The notes under the pieces: generated by a model | Databases searched by the model: none | What the model saw: the letters and a program-made list of their open reading frames with translations, nothing else | Told to the model about the DNA's origin: nothing | Shown: one piece after another, positions 24,617 to 32,880 of the stretch | Position numbering within the stretch: position 1 is the stretch's first letter | Layout of the letters: the number at the start of each line of letters is the position of its first letter | Source of the DNA: an uncultured Pseudoflavonifractor sp. | Lineage (GTDB): Bacteria > Bacillota > Clostridia > Oscillospirales > Oscillospiraceae | Reading direction: 5' to 3' | Length of the DNA: 37,792 nt | Assembly: GCF_944387805.1 (NCBI RefSeq) | Contig: NZ_CALXGI010000024.1 | Coordinates: 1 to 37,792, forward strand | Position numbers and translations under genes: made by a program

Positions 24617-26860
24617 TCAGAGCAGGCTTATCTGCTCCTCTCCCCGGTCCTCTCCCTTCAGGAGGGCGCCGGCCACGGGCAGGCTGCGGGCCCGGTAGCG
24701 GGCGGTGTTGACAATAGCCGTCCGCTCCACCGGCTCCACCCGGTCTATGGAGTACTTGGGCTTGAGGGTCATCACGTTGACGCCCTGGGTGGTGCGGGTG
24801 GCCTTGGGGGACAGGAGAGCGGTGTGGAAAATGAGGCACCGGCCCTCGGTGGAGATGACCGCCAGCTCCAGGTCCTCCCGCAGCAGCAGGGCGGCGGCCA
24901 GGGGCGACTTGTCGGAGTAGGCGCCGGTCAGCTTCCGGCGGCGGGTCTGGGTCTGGTAGGCGGAGAGCTCCACCCGGGCGGCCTTGCCGTTGCGGAAGAA
25001 GAAGAGCAGGTTGCCCGAGTAGTCCCCCGGGACGCAGGCCCACACCACGCTCTCGCCGGCGTCCATCTCCAGCCTGGTGGGCAGATAGTCGCCCAGGACG
25101 GAGGCCTTGGCGTCGTCAAAGTCGCTCATGCGGGTCTTGTAGCACTGCTGCCTGTCGGTAAAGACCAGCAGCTCGTCCCGGTTGGTGCACTCCCACTGGA
25201 GCCACGCCCCGTCTCCCTCCTTGTACTTCTGCTCGCTGTTCATGCGCAGAGAGGCGGGGGTGATCTTCTTGAAATACCCCTCCCGGGAGAGGAATACGGT
25301 GACCGGGTAGTCGGGGATCTCCTCCTCCGGCTCGGGCTCGGACAGGCGCTGGTGGTCGTAGATGATCTCGGTGCGGCGGGGCTGGGCGTACTTCTTCTTC
25401 ACGGCGCCCAGCTCAGAGATGATGATCTTCTTGATGCGGCCCGGATTGCTGACAATATCCTGGAGGTCGGCAATCTCCTCCTCCAGTGTAGAGGTTTCCT
25501 CAATTCGCTTGAGGATATACTCCTTGTTGATGTTGCGCAGCTTGATGTCGGCCACATACTCGGCCTGGATATTGTCGATGCCGAAGCCGATCATCAGGTT
25601 TGGCACCACCTCGGCGTCCTCCTCGGTCTCCCGGATGATCTTGATGGCCCGGTCGATGTCCAGCAGGATTTTCTTCAGGCCCTTGAGCAGGTGCAGCTTC
25701 TCCTGCTTCTTCTTCATGACGAAGTAGGTCCGCCGGCGCACGCCCTCCATCCGCCAGGCCGTCCACTCCTCCAGAATCTCCCGCACGCCCATGACCCGGG
25801 GCATGCCGGCGATGAGGATGTTGAAGTTGCAGGCAAAGGAGTCCATCAGGGGGGTGGAGCGGAACAGCTTCTGCATCAGCTTGTCCGGGTCGGCGCCCCG
25901 CTTCAGGTCGATGGTCAGCTTCAGGCCGGTCAGGTCGGTCTCGTCCCGCATGTCGGCGATTTCCTTCACCTTGCCCGCCTTGATGAGCTCGGCCACCTTG
26001 TCCATGATGGCCTCCACGGTGGTGGAATAGGGGATCTCGTAGATTTCGATAAGGTTTTCGCTCTTCAGGTACCGCCACCGGGCCCGGACCTTGAAGGAAC
26101 CCCGGCCGGTGTTGTAGATCTGGGCAATCTCGGCCGCGTCATAGAGCAGTTCGCCGCCGGTGGGGAAGTCGGGAGCCTTGAGCACCGCCGTCAGGTCGCA
26201 GTCGGAGTGCTTCAGGTACTCCACCGTGCCGTCGCACACCTCGGCCAGGTTGAAGCCGCACAGGTTGGAGGCCATGCCCACGGCGATGCCCTGGTTGGCG
26301 CTCACCAGCACGTTGGGGAAGGTGGTGGGCAGCAGAGTGGGCTCTTTCATGGTGCCGTCGTAGTTGTCCACAAAGTCCACGGTGTCCTGGTCGATGTCCC
26401 GGAACAGCTCGGCGCAGATGCCGTCCAGCCGCACCTCGGTGTAACGGCTGGCGGCCCAGGCCATGTCCCGGGAATAGACCTTGCCGAAGTTGCCCTTGGA
26501 GTCCACCAGGGGGTGGAGCAGGGCCCCGTAGCCCCGGGAGAGGCGGACCATGGTGTCGTAGATGGCGGCGTCGCCGTGGGGGTTGAGTTTCATGGTCTGG
26601 CCCACCACGTTGGCGCTCTTGGTGCGGGCGCCGCCCAGCAGTTTCATCTGGTACATGGTGTACAGCAGCTTCCGGTGGCTGGGCTTGAAGCCGTCAATCT
26701 CCGGGATGGCCCGGGAGACAATGACGCTCATGGCGTAGGGCATGTAGTTTACTTCCAGCGTCTCGGTGATGGGCTGCTCCAGCACCTCGGGCCGCAGGCC
26801 CATGACGTTGGGGTTGTTTTTGTGCTTCGCCCCCTCCTCGGGGGCCTTTTTCTTTGCCAT
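24617..26860 (-). CDS. parC: Type IIA topoisomerase A-subunit, divergent ParC/GyrA-like
   Basis: 747 residues. It cuts both DNA strands and passes another duplex through, with the partner subunit as ATPase. Catalytic Tyr140 lies in AASRYTEVRL. The quinolone region reads NPHGDAAIYDTMVR, so the usual Ser (GyrA 83) is Ala98 while the acidic residue is kept at Asp102. The C-terminal third is a beta-pinwheel with DRQQCYKTRMSDF and GKAARVELSAYQTQT. No canonical GyrA box is visible, so it is more ParC-like than gyrase-like, but it is distant from both. The start ATG at 26860 is preceded by CTGAAAAGGACGG. The gap to the upstream B-subunit gene is 24 bases, so both are in one operon. Confidence 0.88.
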   Translation of the reverse strand: MAKKKAPEEGAKHKNNPNVMGLRPEVLEQPITETLEVNYMPYAMSVIVSRAIPEIDGFKPSHRKLLYTMYQMKLLGGARTKSANVVGQTMKLNPHGDAAIYDTMVRLSRGYGALLHPLVDSKGNFGKVYSRDMAWAASRYTEVRLDGICAELFRDIDQDTVDFVDNYDGTMKEPTLLPTTFPNVLVSANQGIAVGMASNLCGFNLAEVCDGTVEYLKHSDCDLTAVLKAPDFPTGGELLYDAAEIAQIYNTGRGSFKVRARWRYLKSENLIEIYEIPYSTTVEAIMDKVAELIKAGKVKEIADMRDETDLTGLKLTIDLKRGADPDKLMQKLFRSTPLMDSFACNFNILIAGMPRVMGVREILEEWTAWRMEGVRRRTYFVMKKKQEKLHLLKGLKKILLDIDRAIKIIRETEEDAEVVPNLMIGFGIDNIQAEYVADIKLRNINKEYILKRIEETSTLEEEIADLQDIVSNPGRIKKIIISELGAVKKKYAQPRRTEIIYDHQRLSEPEPEEEIPDYPVTVFLSREGYFKKITPASLRMNSEQKYKEGDGAWLQWECTNRDELLVFTDRQQCYKTRMSDFDDAKASVLGDYLPTRLEMDAGESVVWACVPGDYSGNLLFFFRNGKAARVELSAYQTQTRRRKLTGAYSDKSPLAAALLLREDLELAVISTEGRCLIFHTALLSPKATRTTQGVNVMTLKPKYSIDRVEPVERTAIVNTARYRARSLPVAGALLKGEDRGEEQISLL

Positions 26861-26884
26861 TCAGTTCCGTCCTTTTCAGAGGAT

Positions 26885-28867
26885 TTATGAAATATCCGCC
26901 AGCTCCAGGTACTTGTACCCCTCGCTCGCAATGTGGTCCTTCCGGCCCTGGAGATTGTCTCCCAGCAGCAGGTCGAAGACCTGGGCGGTGCGCTCCACGT
27001 CCTCGGGCATGACCTTGATGAGGCGGCGGGTCTCCGGGTTCATGGTGGTCAGCCACATCATGTCCGGCTCGTTCTCGCCCAGGCCCTTGGACCGCTGGAC
27101 GGTGAATTTCTTTCCCTCCAGGGAGGCCACGATGTCGTTCTTCTCCTTGTCGGAGTAGGCGAACCAGGTCTTTTCCTTGCAGTTAATCTCGTAGAGGGGG
27201 GACTCGGCGATATACACATACCCCCGCTGGATGAGGGTGGGGGTGAGGCGGTAGAGCATGGTCAAAATCAGGGTGCGGATCTGGAAGCCGTCCACGTCGG
27301 CATCGGTACAGATGACCACCTTGTTCCACCGCAGGTTCATCAGGTCAAAGGTGGCCATGTCCTTGGCGTGCTTGTCGTTGACCTCCACGCCGCAGCCCAG
27401 CACCTTTAAGAGGTCGGTGATGATCTCGCTCTTGAAAATCTTGGCGTAGTCGGCCTTAAGGCAGTTCAAAATCTTGCCCCGGACGGGCATAATGCCCTGA
27501 AACTCGGCGTCCCGGCTCAGCTTGACCGCGCCCATGGCCGAGTCGCCCTCCACGATGTAGAGCTCCCGGCGCTCGGTGTCCTTGGTGCGGCAGTCCACGA
27601 ACTTCTGCACCCGGTTGGAGATGTCCATGCTGCCGGTCAGCTTCTTCTTGATGTTGAGCCGGGCCTTCTCCGCGTTCTCCCTGGCCCGCTTGTTGATGAG
27701 TACCTGCTCGCCGATTTTCTGGGCGTCAAAGGGATTTTCGATGAAGTAGACCTCCATCTGGCTCTTGAGGAACTCGGTCATGGCCTCCTGGACGAACTTG
27801 TTATTGATGGCCTTTTTGGTCTGGTTCTCATAGGAGGTCTGGGTGGAGAAGTTATTGCTCACCAGGATGAGGCAGTCCTGGATATCGTTCCAGGTGATCT
27901 TGCTCTCATTCTTCTGGTACTTGCCCTGGGCCTTCAGATAGCCGTCGATGGCGGAGACAAAGGCGGAGCGCATGGCCTTCTCCGGGCTGCCCCCGTGCTC
28001 CAGCCAGGAGGAGTTGTGGTAGTGCTCAATAATCTGCACCGCGTTGGAGAAACAGAAGGAAACGCTCAGCTTCACCTTGTACTCCGGCTTGTCGGCCCGG
28101 TCCCGGCCCCGGCGCTCGGTCTGCCAGAACACGGGCTGGGTCAGGGGATTCTCCCCGGCCAGCTCCTTCACATAGTCCTCAATGCCGTTGTCATACTTGA
28201 ACTCGGTGGTCTCGAACTTGCCCCCCACCTGGTTGCGGAACCGGAAGGTGACCCCCGCGTTGACCACCGCCTGCCGCTTCATCACGTCCAGGTAGTAGTC
28301 CACCGGGATGTTAATGTCGGTGAACACGTCCAGATCCGGCTTCCAGCGGAATTTGGAGCCGGTCTTTTTGCCGGCATAGGGCTCCTTTTTCAGTCCGCCG
28401 ATGTTCTCGCCCTTTTCAAAGTGGAGGGTGTACTCGAAGCCGTCCCGGTGGATCACCGCGTCAAAGTACTCGCTGGCGTACTGGGTGGCGCAGGAGCCCA
28501 GGCCGTTGAGGCCCAGGGAGTACTCGTAGTTGTCGCCGTCGTTGTTGTTGTACTTGCCGCCGGCGTACAGCTCACAGAACACCAGCTCCCAGTTGTACTT
28601 CTGCTCCTTTTCATTCCAGTCCACGGGGCAGCCCCGGCCGAAGTCCTCCACCTCGATGGACTTGTCCTCGTACCGGGTGACGGTGATAAGGCTGCCGTGG
28701 CCCTCCCGGGCCTCGTCGATGGCGTTGGACAAAATTTCAAATACGGCGTGTTCGCAGCCCTCCAGCCCGTCGGAGCCGAAGATGACAGCCGGGCGCTTGC
28801 GCACCCGGTCGGCGCCCTTGAGGGCGGAAATGGACTCGTTGCCGTAGGTTTTACTGGCTTTGGCCAT
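26885..28867 (-). CDS. parE: Type IIA topoisomerase B-subunit, divergent ParE/GyrB-like
   Basis: 660 residues. The GHKL ATPase domain has EILSNAIDEAREGHG, VEDFGRGCPVDW and YSLGLNGLGS, where typical ParE/GyrB have DNSIDEA, GRGIPV and GLHGVG, so it is clearly divergent. The TOPRIM domain is intact: YIVEGDSAMGAVK (Glu), MPVRGKILNCLKADY and CTDADVDGFQIRTL (Asp pair); the usual His in DGSHIRT is Gln. GAGGAG precedes the ATG, and a sigma-A promoter lies 38-67 bases upstream. Together with the A subunit it forms a complete enzyme, probably additional to a gyrase elsewhere in the genome (not visible here). Confidence 0.88.
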   Translation of the reverse strand: MAKASKTYGNESISALKGADRVRKRPAVIFGSDGLEGCEHAVFEILSNAIDEAREGHGSLITVTRYEDKSIEVEDFGRGCPVDWNEKEQKYNWELVFCELYAGGKYNNNDGDNYEYSLGLNGLGSCATQYASEYFDAVIHRDGFEYTLHFEKGENIGGLKKEPYAGKKTGSKFRWKPDLDVFTDINIPVDYYLDVMKRQAVVNAGVTFRFRNQVGGKFETTEFKYDNGIEDYVKELAGENPLTQPVFWQTERRGRDRADKPEYKVKLSVSFCFSNAVQIIEHYHNSSWLEHGGSPEKAMRSAFVSAIDGYLKAQGKYQKNESKITWNDIQDCLILVSNNFSTQTSYENQTKKAINNKFVQEAMTEFLKSQMEVYFIENPFDAQKIGEQVLINKRARENAEKARLNIKKKLTGSMDISNRVQKFVDCRTKDTERRELYIVEGDSAMGAVKLSRDAEFQGIMPVRGKILNCLKADYAKIFKSEIITDLLKVLGCGVEVNDKHAKDMATFDLMNLRWNKVVICTDADVDGFQIRTLILTMLYRLTPTLIQRGYVYIAESPLYEINCKEKTWFAYSDKEKNDIVASLEGKKFTVQRSKGLGENEPDMMWLTTMNPETRRLIKVMPEDVERTAQVFDLLLGDNLQGRKDHIASEGYKYLELADIS

Positions 28868-28904
28868 TGCTTTCTCCTCGCATTACACAGTTTTACATTG
28901 TATT

Positions 28905-28934
28905 ATTTTATCTCCAATTCGCCCCTTCTGTCAA
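28905..28934 (-). promoter_or_regulatory. Sigma-A promoter of the topoisomerase operon
   Basis: On the minus strand, TTGACA (28934-28929), an 18-base spacer and TAAAAT (28910-28905). The start codon follows 37 bases downstream and the ribosome site GAGGAG lies between. Confidence 0.75.
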
Positions 28935-28966
28935 GGAAAGGGCGGCGGCGCGGAACGATGGAAAAG

Positions 28967-29002
28967 AGCCGGGACCGTCTCTTAAAAGAGACGGTCCCGG
29001 CT
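28967..29002. repeat. 17-bp perfect palindrome upstream of the topoisomerase promoter
   Basis: Arms 28967-28983 and 28986-29002 pair perfectly around a 2-base centre. On the minus strand the stem is followed by CTTTTCC, so it could end transcripts coming from the right. A second, imperfect hairpin with arms TCCGGCG/CGCCGGA lies at about 29015-29052. Confidence 0.6.
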
Positions 29003-29233
29003 GCTTCTGCTCATCCGGCGGGAGGGGCCCTTGTCTCCCCCTGCGCCGGACGGGACAGGGCTGGTTTTTCTGCGGGAGGGACGGCATTTGCCGCCGCTCC
29101 CGGCACGTCCTTCCCTTTTCGCCTTTCGCCGTGGGGCAGGGGGCCGCCCGACTGGGCGGGCCCTGCCGGGCACCGGCTTAAAAAGAGAGGAGGTGCGCTA
29201 TGCCTTGTCCGAGTGTAGTATGTGCCGTCTACC

Positions 29234-29262
29234 GCCGGACATGTATGGTTATTTCTGGTATA
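29234..29262 (+). promoter_or_regulatory. Candidate promoter of the yaaL-bofA pair
   Basis: CGGACA (29234-29239), a 17-base spacer and TATAAA (29257-29262). It lies 73 bases upstream of the first start codon and is the best sigma-A-like match in this gap. Confidence 0.45.
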
Positions 29263-29335
29263 AAGCCTGTCATATTTGTCCAGAATGAAAATACACTGTA
29301 CCAGTACTTCACCATACGGAAAGGAGGCCGGTCCC

Positions 29336-29587
29336 ATGGCTGAATCCGCCAGGACCCTGCCGTTTTGCAAAAAGCACCCCACACCTCAGGACGAGGAGCG
29401 GGACGCCCTGCTGGAGGGTCTCTCCCGCACCCGCACCCTTATCGCCCAGGCCTACTCCGGCTTCAACTCGGCCCGGGACCCGGACCTTATTGAGTCCTAT
29501 GTGTTCGAAATCAACGCCCTCCAGGCCCGCTACTCCTACCTGCTCCGGCGGGTCAAGGAGATGGACGGCGCACCGCTGAGAAGATAG
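29336..29587 (+). CDS. YaaL-like small protein (DUF2508)
   Basis: 83 residues, soluble and helical: DEERDALLEGLSRTRTLIAQ, then AYSGFNSARDPDLIESYVFE and NALQARYSYLLRRVKEM. The helix pattern with F..a.dpdLI..yiyE is the DUF2508/YaaL signature. In Bacillus subtilis yaaL lies just before bofA, as here, which supports the assignment. The ATG at 29336 has AAAGGAGG 8 bases upstream; an upstream in-frame start lacks this. The function of YaaL is not known. Confidence 0.83.
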   Translation: MAESARTLPFCKKHPTPQDEERDALLEGLSRTRTLIAQAYSGFNSARDPDLIESYVFEINALQARYSYLLRRVKEMDGAPLRR

Positions 29588-29642
29588 GGGTTTTCCGCCC
29601 CGCCGCCCGGGTTCCGGCAGACTTTGCGCAGAGGTGACCGCT

Positions 29643-29909
29643 GTGGAATCCCTGGTGAATATGCTCCCCTGGCTTCTGGGCGGGCTGGTGCTGGTAATGG
29701 CCCTGGCCGCCCTTCAGAAGCCTCTCCGGAGCCTGATGCGCCTTCTGGCCCGCACCGGCGCGGGGCTGGCCGTCCTGTGGCTGATGAGCAAGGTGGGCGG
29801 ACTCATCGGCGTGACCCTGGGGGTCAACCTGTTTAACGCCCTGGTGCTGGGGGTGCTGGGCGCCCCCGGCTTCGGCCTGCTGCTCATGCTCACCTGGGCG
29901 CTGCGGTAG
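29643..29909 (+). CDS. bofA: BofA-family pro-sigma-K processing inhibitor
   Basis: 88 residues with two to three membrane segments and the BofA signature near the C-terminus: GVTLGVNLFNALVLGVLGAP followed by GFGLLLM. In Bacillus, BofA and SpoIVFA hold the SpoIVFB protease inactive in the outer forespore membrane until sigma-K is needed. The start is taken as GTG 29643, 8 bases after GAGG; the GTG three codons earlier overlaps that site. Its presence implies a spore-forming lineage. Clostridia often have BofA without a full SpoIVF system, so its exact role here is open. Confidence 0.85.
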   Translation: MESLVNMLPWLLGGLVLVMALAALQKPLRSLMRLLARTGAGLAVLWLMSKVGGLIGVTLGVNLFNALVLGVLGAPGFGLLLMLTWALR

Positions 29910-29911
29910 GA

Positions 29912-29944
29912 GGCGCATTTTACGGCCCTTTGACAAAATGCGCC
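29912..29944 (+). repeat. Inverted repeat after bofA
   Basis: A 10-bp perfect stem GGCGCATTTT/AAAATGCGCC (29912-29921 with 29935-29944) with a 13-nt loop starts 3 bases after the bofA stop codon. It has no following T-tract and may mark the 3' end of the transcript. Confidence 0.45.
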
Positions 29945-29971
29945 GGCGTTCACAGATTTGTAAAATTATGA

Positions 29972-29980
29972 TGGTATACT
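29972..29980 (+). promoter_or_regulatory. Extended -10 of the SLH-protein gene
   Basis: TGGTATACT fits an extended -10 (TGn plus TATACT) 35 bases upstream of the ATG. No good -35 lies at the usual distance. The same TGGTATACTTG sequence precedes the GH3 gene. Confidence 0.5.
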
Positions 29981-30014
29981 TGTTTTAATTTTAAGGAAGC
30001 AGGTGTACCACCCC

Positions 30015-30635
30015 ATGAAACGCAGAATTCTCTCCGTCCTGTGTGCCCTGAGCCTGGCGCTGTGCCTGACCCCCATGGCCTGGGCCTCTGATTATAGTGA
30101 CGTAAAAGACACTGCCTGGTATGCCGAAGCGGTGCAGACCGTAACGGACAAAGGCCTGATGAACGGTACCAATTCCACCTCTTTCGCCCCCAGCGCCTAT
30201 GTGACCCGGGCCACAGTCATCACGGTACTGTGGCGGCTGGAGGGCTGCCCCGAGCCCGCCAGCCAGACCGGCTTCCCCGACGTGGCGGCGGGCAGCTGGT
30301 GCGACCAGGCCACCCGCTGGGCCAGAGAGACCCAGATTGCCGACGGATACAGCGACGGCTCCTTTGGCGCCGGCGACCTGGTGACCCGGGAACAGCTGGC
30401 CCTGTTCCTCAGCCGCTATACCTATTATAAGGGCCACGCTTTGGCCGAGGGTGTGCTCAGCCTCTACCCCGACGGGGACAAGGTGTCCAAGTGGGCGGTG
30501 GACGGCATGAAGCACGCCGTGGGCGCCGGGCTTATCACCGGCACCAGCGTGGGCACCCTCAGCCCCCTGGGCTACACCACCCGGGCTGAACTGGCCGTTA
30601 TCCTGGTGCGGCTCATGACCCCCGCCGCCGGCTGA
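30015..30635 (+). CDS. Secreted protein of three S-layer homology repeats
   Basis: 206 residues: a signal peptide (MKRRILSVLCALSLALCLTP, cleaved near MAWA) and then only SLH repeats. Repeat 1 has YSDVKDTAWYAEAVQTV and YVTRATVITVLWRLEG; repeat 2 FPDVAAGSWCDQATRWA and VTREQLALFLSRYTYY; repeat 3 SKWAVDGMKHAVGAGLITG and TTRAELAVILVRL. SLH triplets bind pyruvylated secondary cell-wall polysaccharide. There is no other domain, so the protein may coat the wall or modulate it by itself. The ATG at 30015 is preferred; a GTG four codons earlier overlaps the AGGTG ribosome site. Confidence 0.9.
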   Translation: MKRRILSVLCALSLALCLTPMAWASDYSDVKDTAWYAEAVQTVTDKGLMNGTNSTSFAPSAYVTRATVITVLWRLEGCPEPASQTGFPDVAAGSWCDQATRWARETQIADGYSDGSFGAGDLVTREQLALFLSRYTYYKGHALAEGVLSLYPDGDKVSKWAVDGMKHAVGAGLITGTSVGTLSPLGYTTRAELAVILVRLMTPAAG

Positions 30636-30657
30636 TTGGTTTGTTTTCCCCTCTTTT

Positions 30658-30690
30658 ATGCCCTGAAGGCCTGTCCTTCAGGGCATTTTC
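30658..30690 (+). terminator. Terminator of the SLH-protein gene
   Basis: A 12-bp perfect stem (30658-30669 with 30675-30686) and a 5-nt loop, the right arm running into TTTTC. It lies 22 bases after the stop codon. Confidence 0.85.
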
Positions 30691-30712
30691 TATCTAATTT
30701 CTCCAAGTACGC

Positions 30713-30741
30713 TTGTGCTAGTTTCTCTTCCATATTATAAT
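30713..30741 (+). promoter_or_regulatory. Promoter of the two-component pair
   Basis: TTGTGC (30713-30718), a 17-base spacer and a perfect TATAAT (30736-30741). The ribosome site GGAGAGGAGG follows at 30761-30770. Confidence 0.75.
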
Positions 30742-30778
30742 ATCGGCATAGAACACAACGGGAGAGGAGGCGCTGTTT

Positions 30779-31489
30779 TTGATTCGCGTTGCGATTGTGG
30801 AGGACGACCCCAAATCGGTGGAGCTGCTCCGCTCCTACTTGGCTCACTATGAACGGGAGGCCGGGGTCAAGGCTGATGTCACCGTCTATACCGACGGGGC
30901 CGAAGCGGTGGACCACTATACCCCTATTTACGACGTGCTTCTGCTGGACATTGAGATGCCTCGTCTGGACGGCATGACGGCGGCGGGCTGGATCCGGGCG
31001 GTGGATCCGGATGTGATTATAATTTTTATCACCAACATGGCCAAATACGCCATCAAGGGCTATGAGGTGGGTGCCCTGGACTTTGTGCTCAAACCGGTGA
31101 CCTACTTTGCCTTTGCCCTCAAGATGGACAAGGTGGTAGCCACCCTGAAGAGCCGGGAGCAGCGCAGCCTGCTGGTGCCCACGGAGGACGGCGTGCTCCG
31201 GCTGTCCACCCGCGATATCACCTACATCGAGGTTATCGACCACCAGCTCCAGATTCACACTGAGCACAAGGTCTATACCATGCCGGGCACGCTGACGGGT
31301 ATGGAGGAGACCCTGGCGGGGGCCAGCTTCGCCCGGTGCAACAAGGGGTACCTGGTCAACCTGCGCCATGTAGCGGAGATCAAGGGCAATTCCGTGGTGG
31401 TGGGCGGCGCTGAACTGCTCATCTCCCGGCGGCGGCGGGAGGAATTTCTGGCCGCTGTGTCTGCCTATTACGGAGGTGGCGGGCGGTGA
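30779..31489 (+). CDS. LytTR-family response regulator (AgrA-like)
   Basis: 236 residues. The receiver domain has the acidic pair EDD (residues 8-10), the phosphorylation Asp in LLLDIEMPRLDGM, the Thr/Ser switch (FITNMAKYAIKG) and Lys in DFVLKPV. The LytTR DNA-binding domain occupies about residues 135-232 (ITYIEVIDHQLQIHT, FARCNKGYLVNLRHV). LytTR regulators control surface, competence or peptide-signalling genes. The start is TTG at 30779, 8 bases after GGAGG. It is coupled to the histidine kinase gene by a GTGA overlap. Confidence 0.92.
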   Translation: MIRVAIVEDDPKSVELLRSYLAHYEREAGVKADVTVYTDGAEAVDHYTPIYDVLLLDIEMPRLDGMTAAGWIRAVDPDVIIIFITNMAKYAIKGYEVGALDFVLKPVTYFAFALKMDKVVATLKSREQRSLLVPTEDGVLRLSTRDITYIEVIDHQLQIHTEHKVYTMPGTLTGMEETLAGASFARCNKGYLVNLRHVAEIKGNSVVVGGAELLISRRRREEFLAAVSAYYGGGGR

Positions 31490-32754
31490 TCACACTGGTG
31501 GATTTTCTGGACCGGTCCAAATTCACCATGGAGCTGCTGGTGTGCTGCCTGCTGTTCTTCTGGCCCCTGAAGAAGCGCAGCCACGCCCCCTGGCGGCTGA
31601 CCCTGGGTTTTCTGGCCTGCGTGGGGGTAGTGCTGCTCCAGCCACTGGCGGAGCTTCAGTTTGTGGTGGGATTTTTGCTGGCGGGGTGCTATGTGCTCTT
31701 CTGCTGCGATATCTCCCTGCCCGACACCCTCTACTGCATTGCCTGTGCCTACGCCACTCAGCATTTCACGTTTCTCGCCCACTCAGTGCTCCACTCCATA
31801 CTGGGCTGGCCCCAGCCCGGTCCGGAGGACATTGGCCTGTGCTATTTCTCCGTGCTCATTGTGGTAGACGTCACATTTTACCTGTTCTTTGCCCGCAGGC
31901 TGGCCAGCGACACCCGGTATCATCTGGACACCCGCCGGGTTCTCTTCTCGGTGGGCCTTATCCTGGCGGTGGTGCTGGTGCTCAGCCTGGCCGCCAACCG
32001 GGCCTCTGCCGCCGGAAACCCGGAGCTGCTGCTCATCTGCCGGCTGTACGCCATGTTCTGCTGTCTCTTCTTCCTGTGGGCCCAGGCCAGCCAGGTCAAG
32101 CAGCTCCAGCTGGAGCGGGAGGTGGTGCTTCAGCAGTACCTGCGCAGTCAGCAGAAGGACCAGTACCGCATCACAAAGGAGAATATCGACATCATCAACC
32201 GGAAGTGCCACGACCTGAAGCACCAGCTCTCCTCCCTGCGCCCCGGCGGCGCAGATCAGGAGCGGTATCTCTCCGAGCTGGAGGAGTCCATTCACATCTA
32301 CGACTCCACCCTGGAGACGGGCAACGAGGTGCTGGACACGGTGCTCACCGAGAAGAGCCTGTACTGCGAGGCCCACCAGATTACCCTGACCTGCGTGGCC
32401 GACGGCCGGCCTCTCTCCTTCCTGGACAGCAGCGACATCTACACCATCTTCGGCAACGCTCTGGACAACGCCATTGAGAGCGTCATCCAGCTGCCCGACC
32501 CGGAGAAGCGGGTCATCGCCGTGTCGGTGTGGGCCAGGGGCGGGCTGCTCCTCTTCCAGTTCGAGAACTATTACGAGCAGTCCCTCACCTTTGAGGACGG
32601 CCTGCCTGTCACCACAAAGGAGAACAACGGCTACCACGGCTTCGGCATCAAAAACATTCGCTATGCCGCCAAAAAGTACGGCGGGCAGCTGTTTATCAGC
32701 GCGGAGCGCAACCTGTTCCTCCTGCGGGTGACCATTCCCATTCCCTCCAACTGA
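31486..32754 (+). CDS. GHKL-type sensor histidine kinase (AgrC-like)
   Basis: 422 residues. About six hydrophobic segments fill residues 10-205. A coiled linker and the phosphoacceptor region follow (INRKCHDLKHQLSSLR), then the GHKL ATPase: N-box IYTIFGNALDNAIESV, and the G-box YHGFGIKNIRYAAKKYGG. The HxxxH arrangement CHDLKHQ is typical of AgrC/VirS-type kinases, whose usual ligands are secreted peptides. The GTG start overlaps the regulator's TGA. No agrB- or agrD-like gene lies nearby, so the signal is unknown. Confidence 0.9.
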   Translation: MITLVDFLDRSKFTMELLVCCLLFFWPLKKRSHAPWRLTLGFLACVGVVLLQPLAELQFVVGFLLAGCYVLFCCDISLPDTLYCIACAYATQHFTFLAHSVLHSILGWPQPGPEDIGLCYFSVLIVVDVTFYLFFARRLASDTRYHLDTRRVLFSVGLILAVVLVLSLAANRASAAGNPELLLICRLYAMFCCLFFLWAQASQVKQLQLEREVVLQQYLRSQQKDQYRITKENIDIINRKCHDLKHQLSSLRPGGADQERYLSELEESIHIYDSTLETGNEVLDTVLTEKSLYCEAHQITLTCVADGRPLSFLDSSDIYTIFGNALDNAIESVIQLPDPEKRVIAVSVWARGGLLLFQFENYYEQSLTFEDGLPVTTKENNGYHGFGIKNIRYAAKKYGGQLFISAERNLFLLRVTIPIPSN

Positions 32755-32770
32755 ATCTGCTTTTTCCACT

Positions 32771-32803
32771 CCCGGGCGGCGCCATGCCGTCCGGGGGTTT
32801 TTC
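32771..32803 (+). terminator. Terminator of the two-component operon
   Basis: A 10-bp stem with one G-T wobble (32771-32780 with 32786-32795) followed by GGTTTTTCTC. It lies 16 bases after the kinase stop codon. The remaining gap to 33016 holds the GH3 promoter and no gene that I can support. Confidence 0.82.
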
Positions 32804-32871
32804 TCTGCCCGTACCGTTTCGGGGCCGTGAGGAACCGTTTGCGGAGAATCTCCTTTATTTTTTCCTGAGGC

Positions 32872-32880
32872 TGGTATACT
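32872..32880 (+). promoter_or_regulatory. Extended -10 of the GH3 operon
   Basis: TGGTATACT at 32872-32880, about 136 bases upstream of the GH3 start codon, implying a leader of roughly 130 bases. The -35 is weak. Confidence 0.45.

Larger units (their letters stand above)
28935..29335. other. Intergenic region between divergent operons
   Basis: About 400 bases upstream of both the minus-strand topoisomerase genes and the plus-strand yaaL-like gene. It holds the palindrome at 28967-29002, the hairpin near 29015-29052 and the yaaL-like promoter. Open frames here are arginine/proline-rich and lack ribosome sites, so I call no gene. Confidence 0.55.

Noticed and set aside
28867..29218. Open frames in the gap between the topoisomerase and yaaL-like genes
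   Set aside because: They are Arg/Pro/Gly-rich, without ribosome sites, and cross a perfect palindrome; non-coding is more likely.
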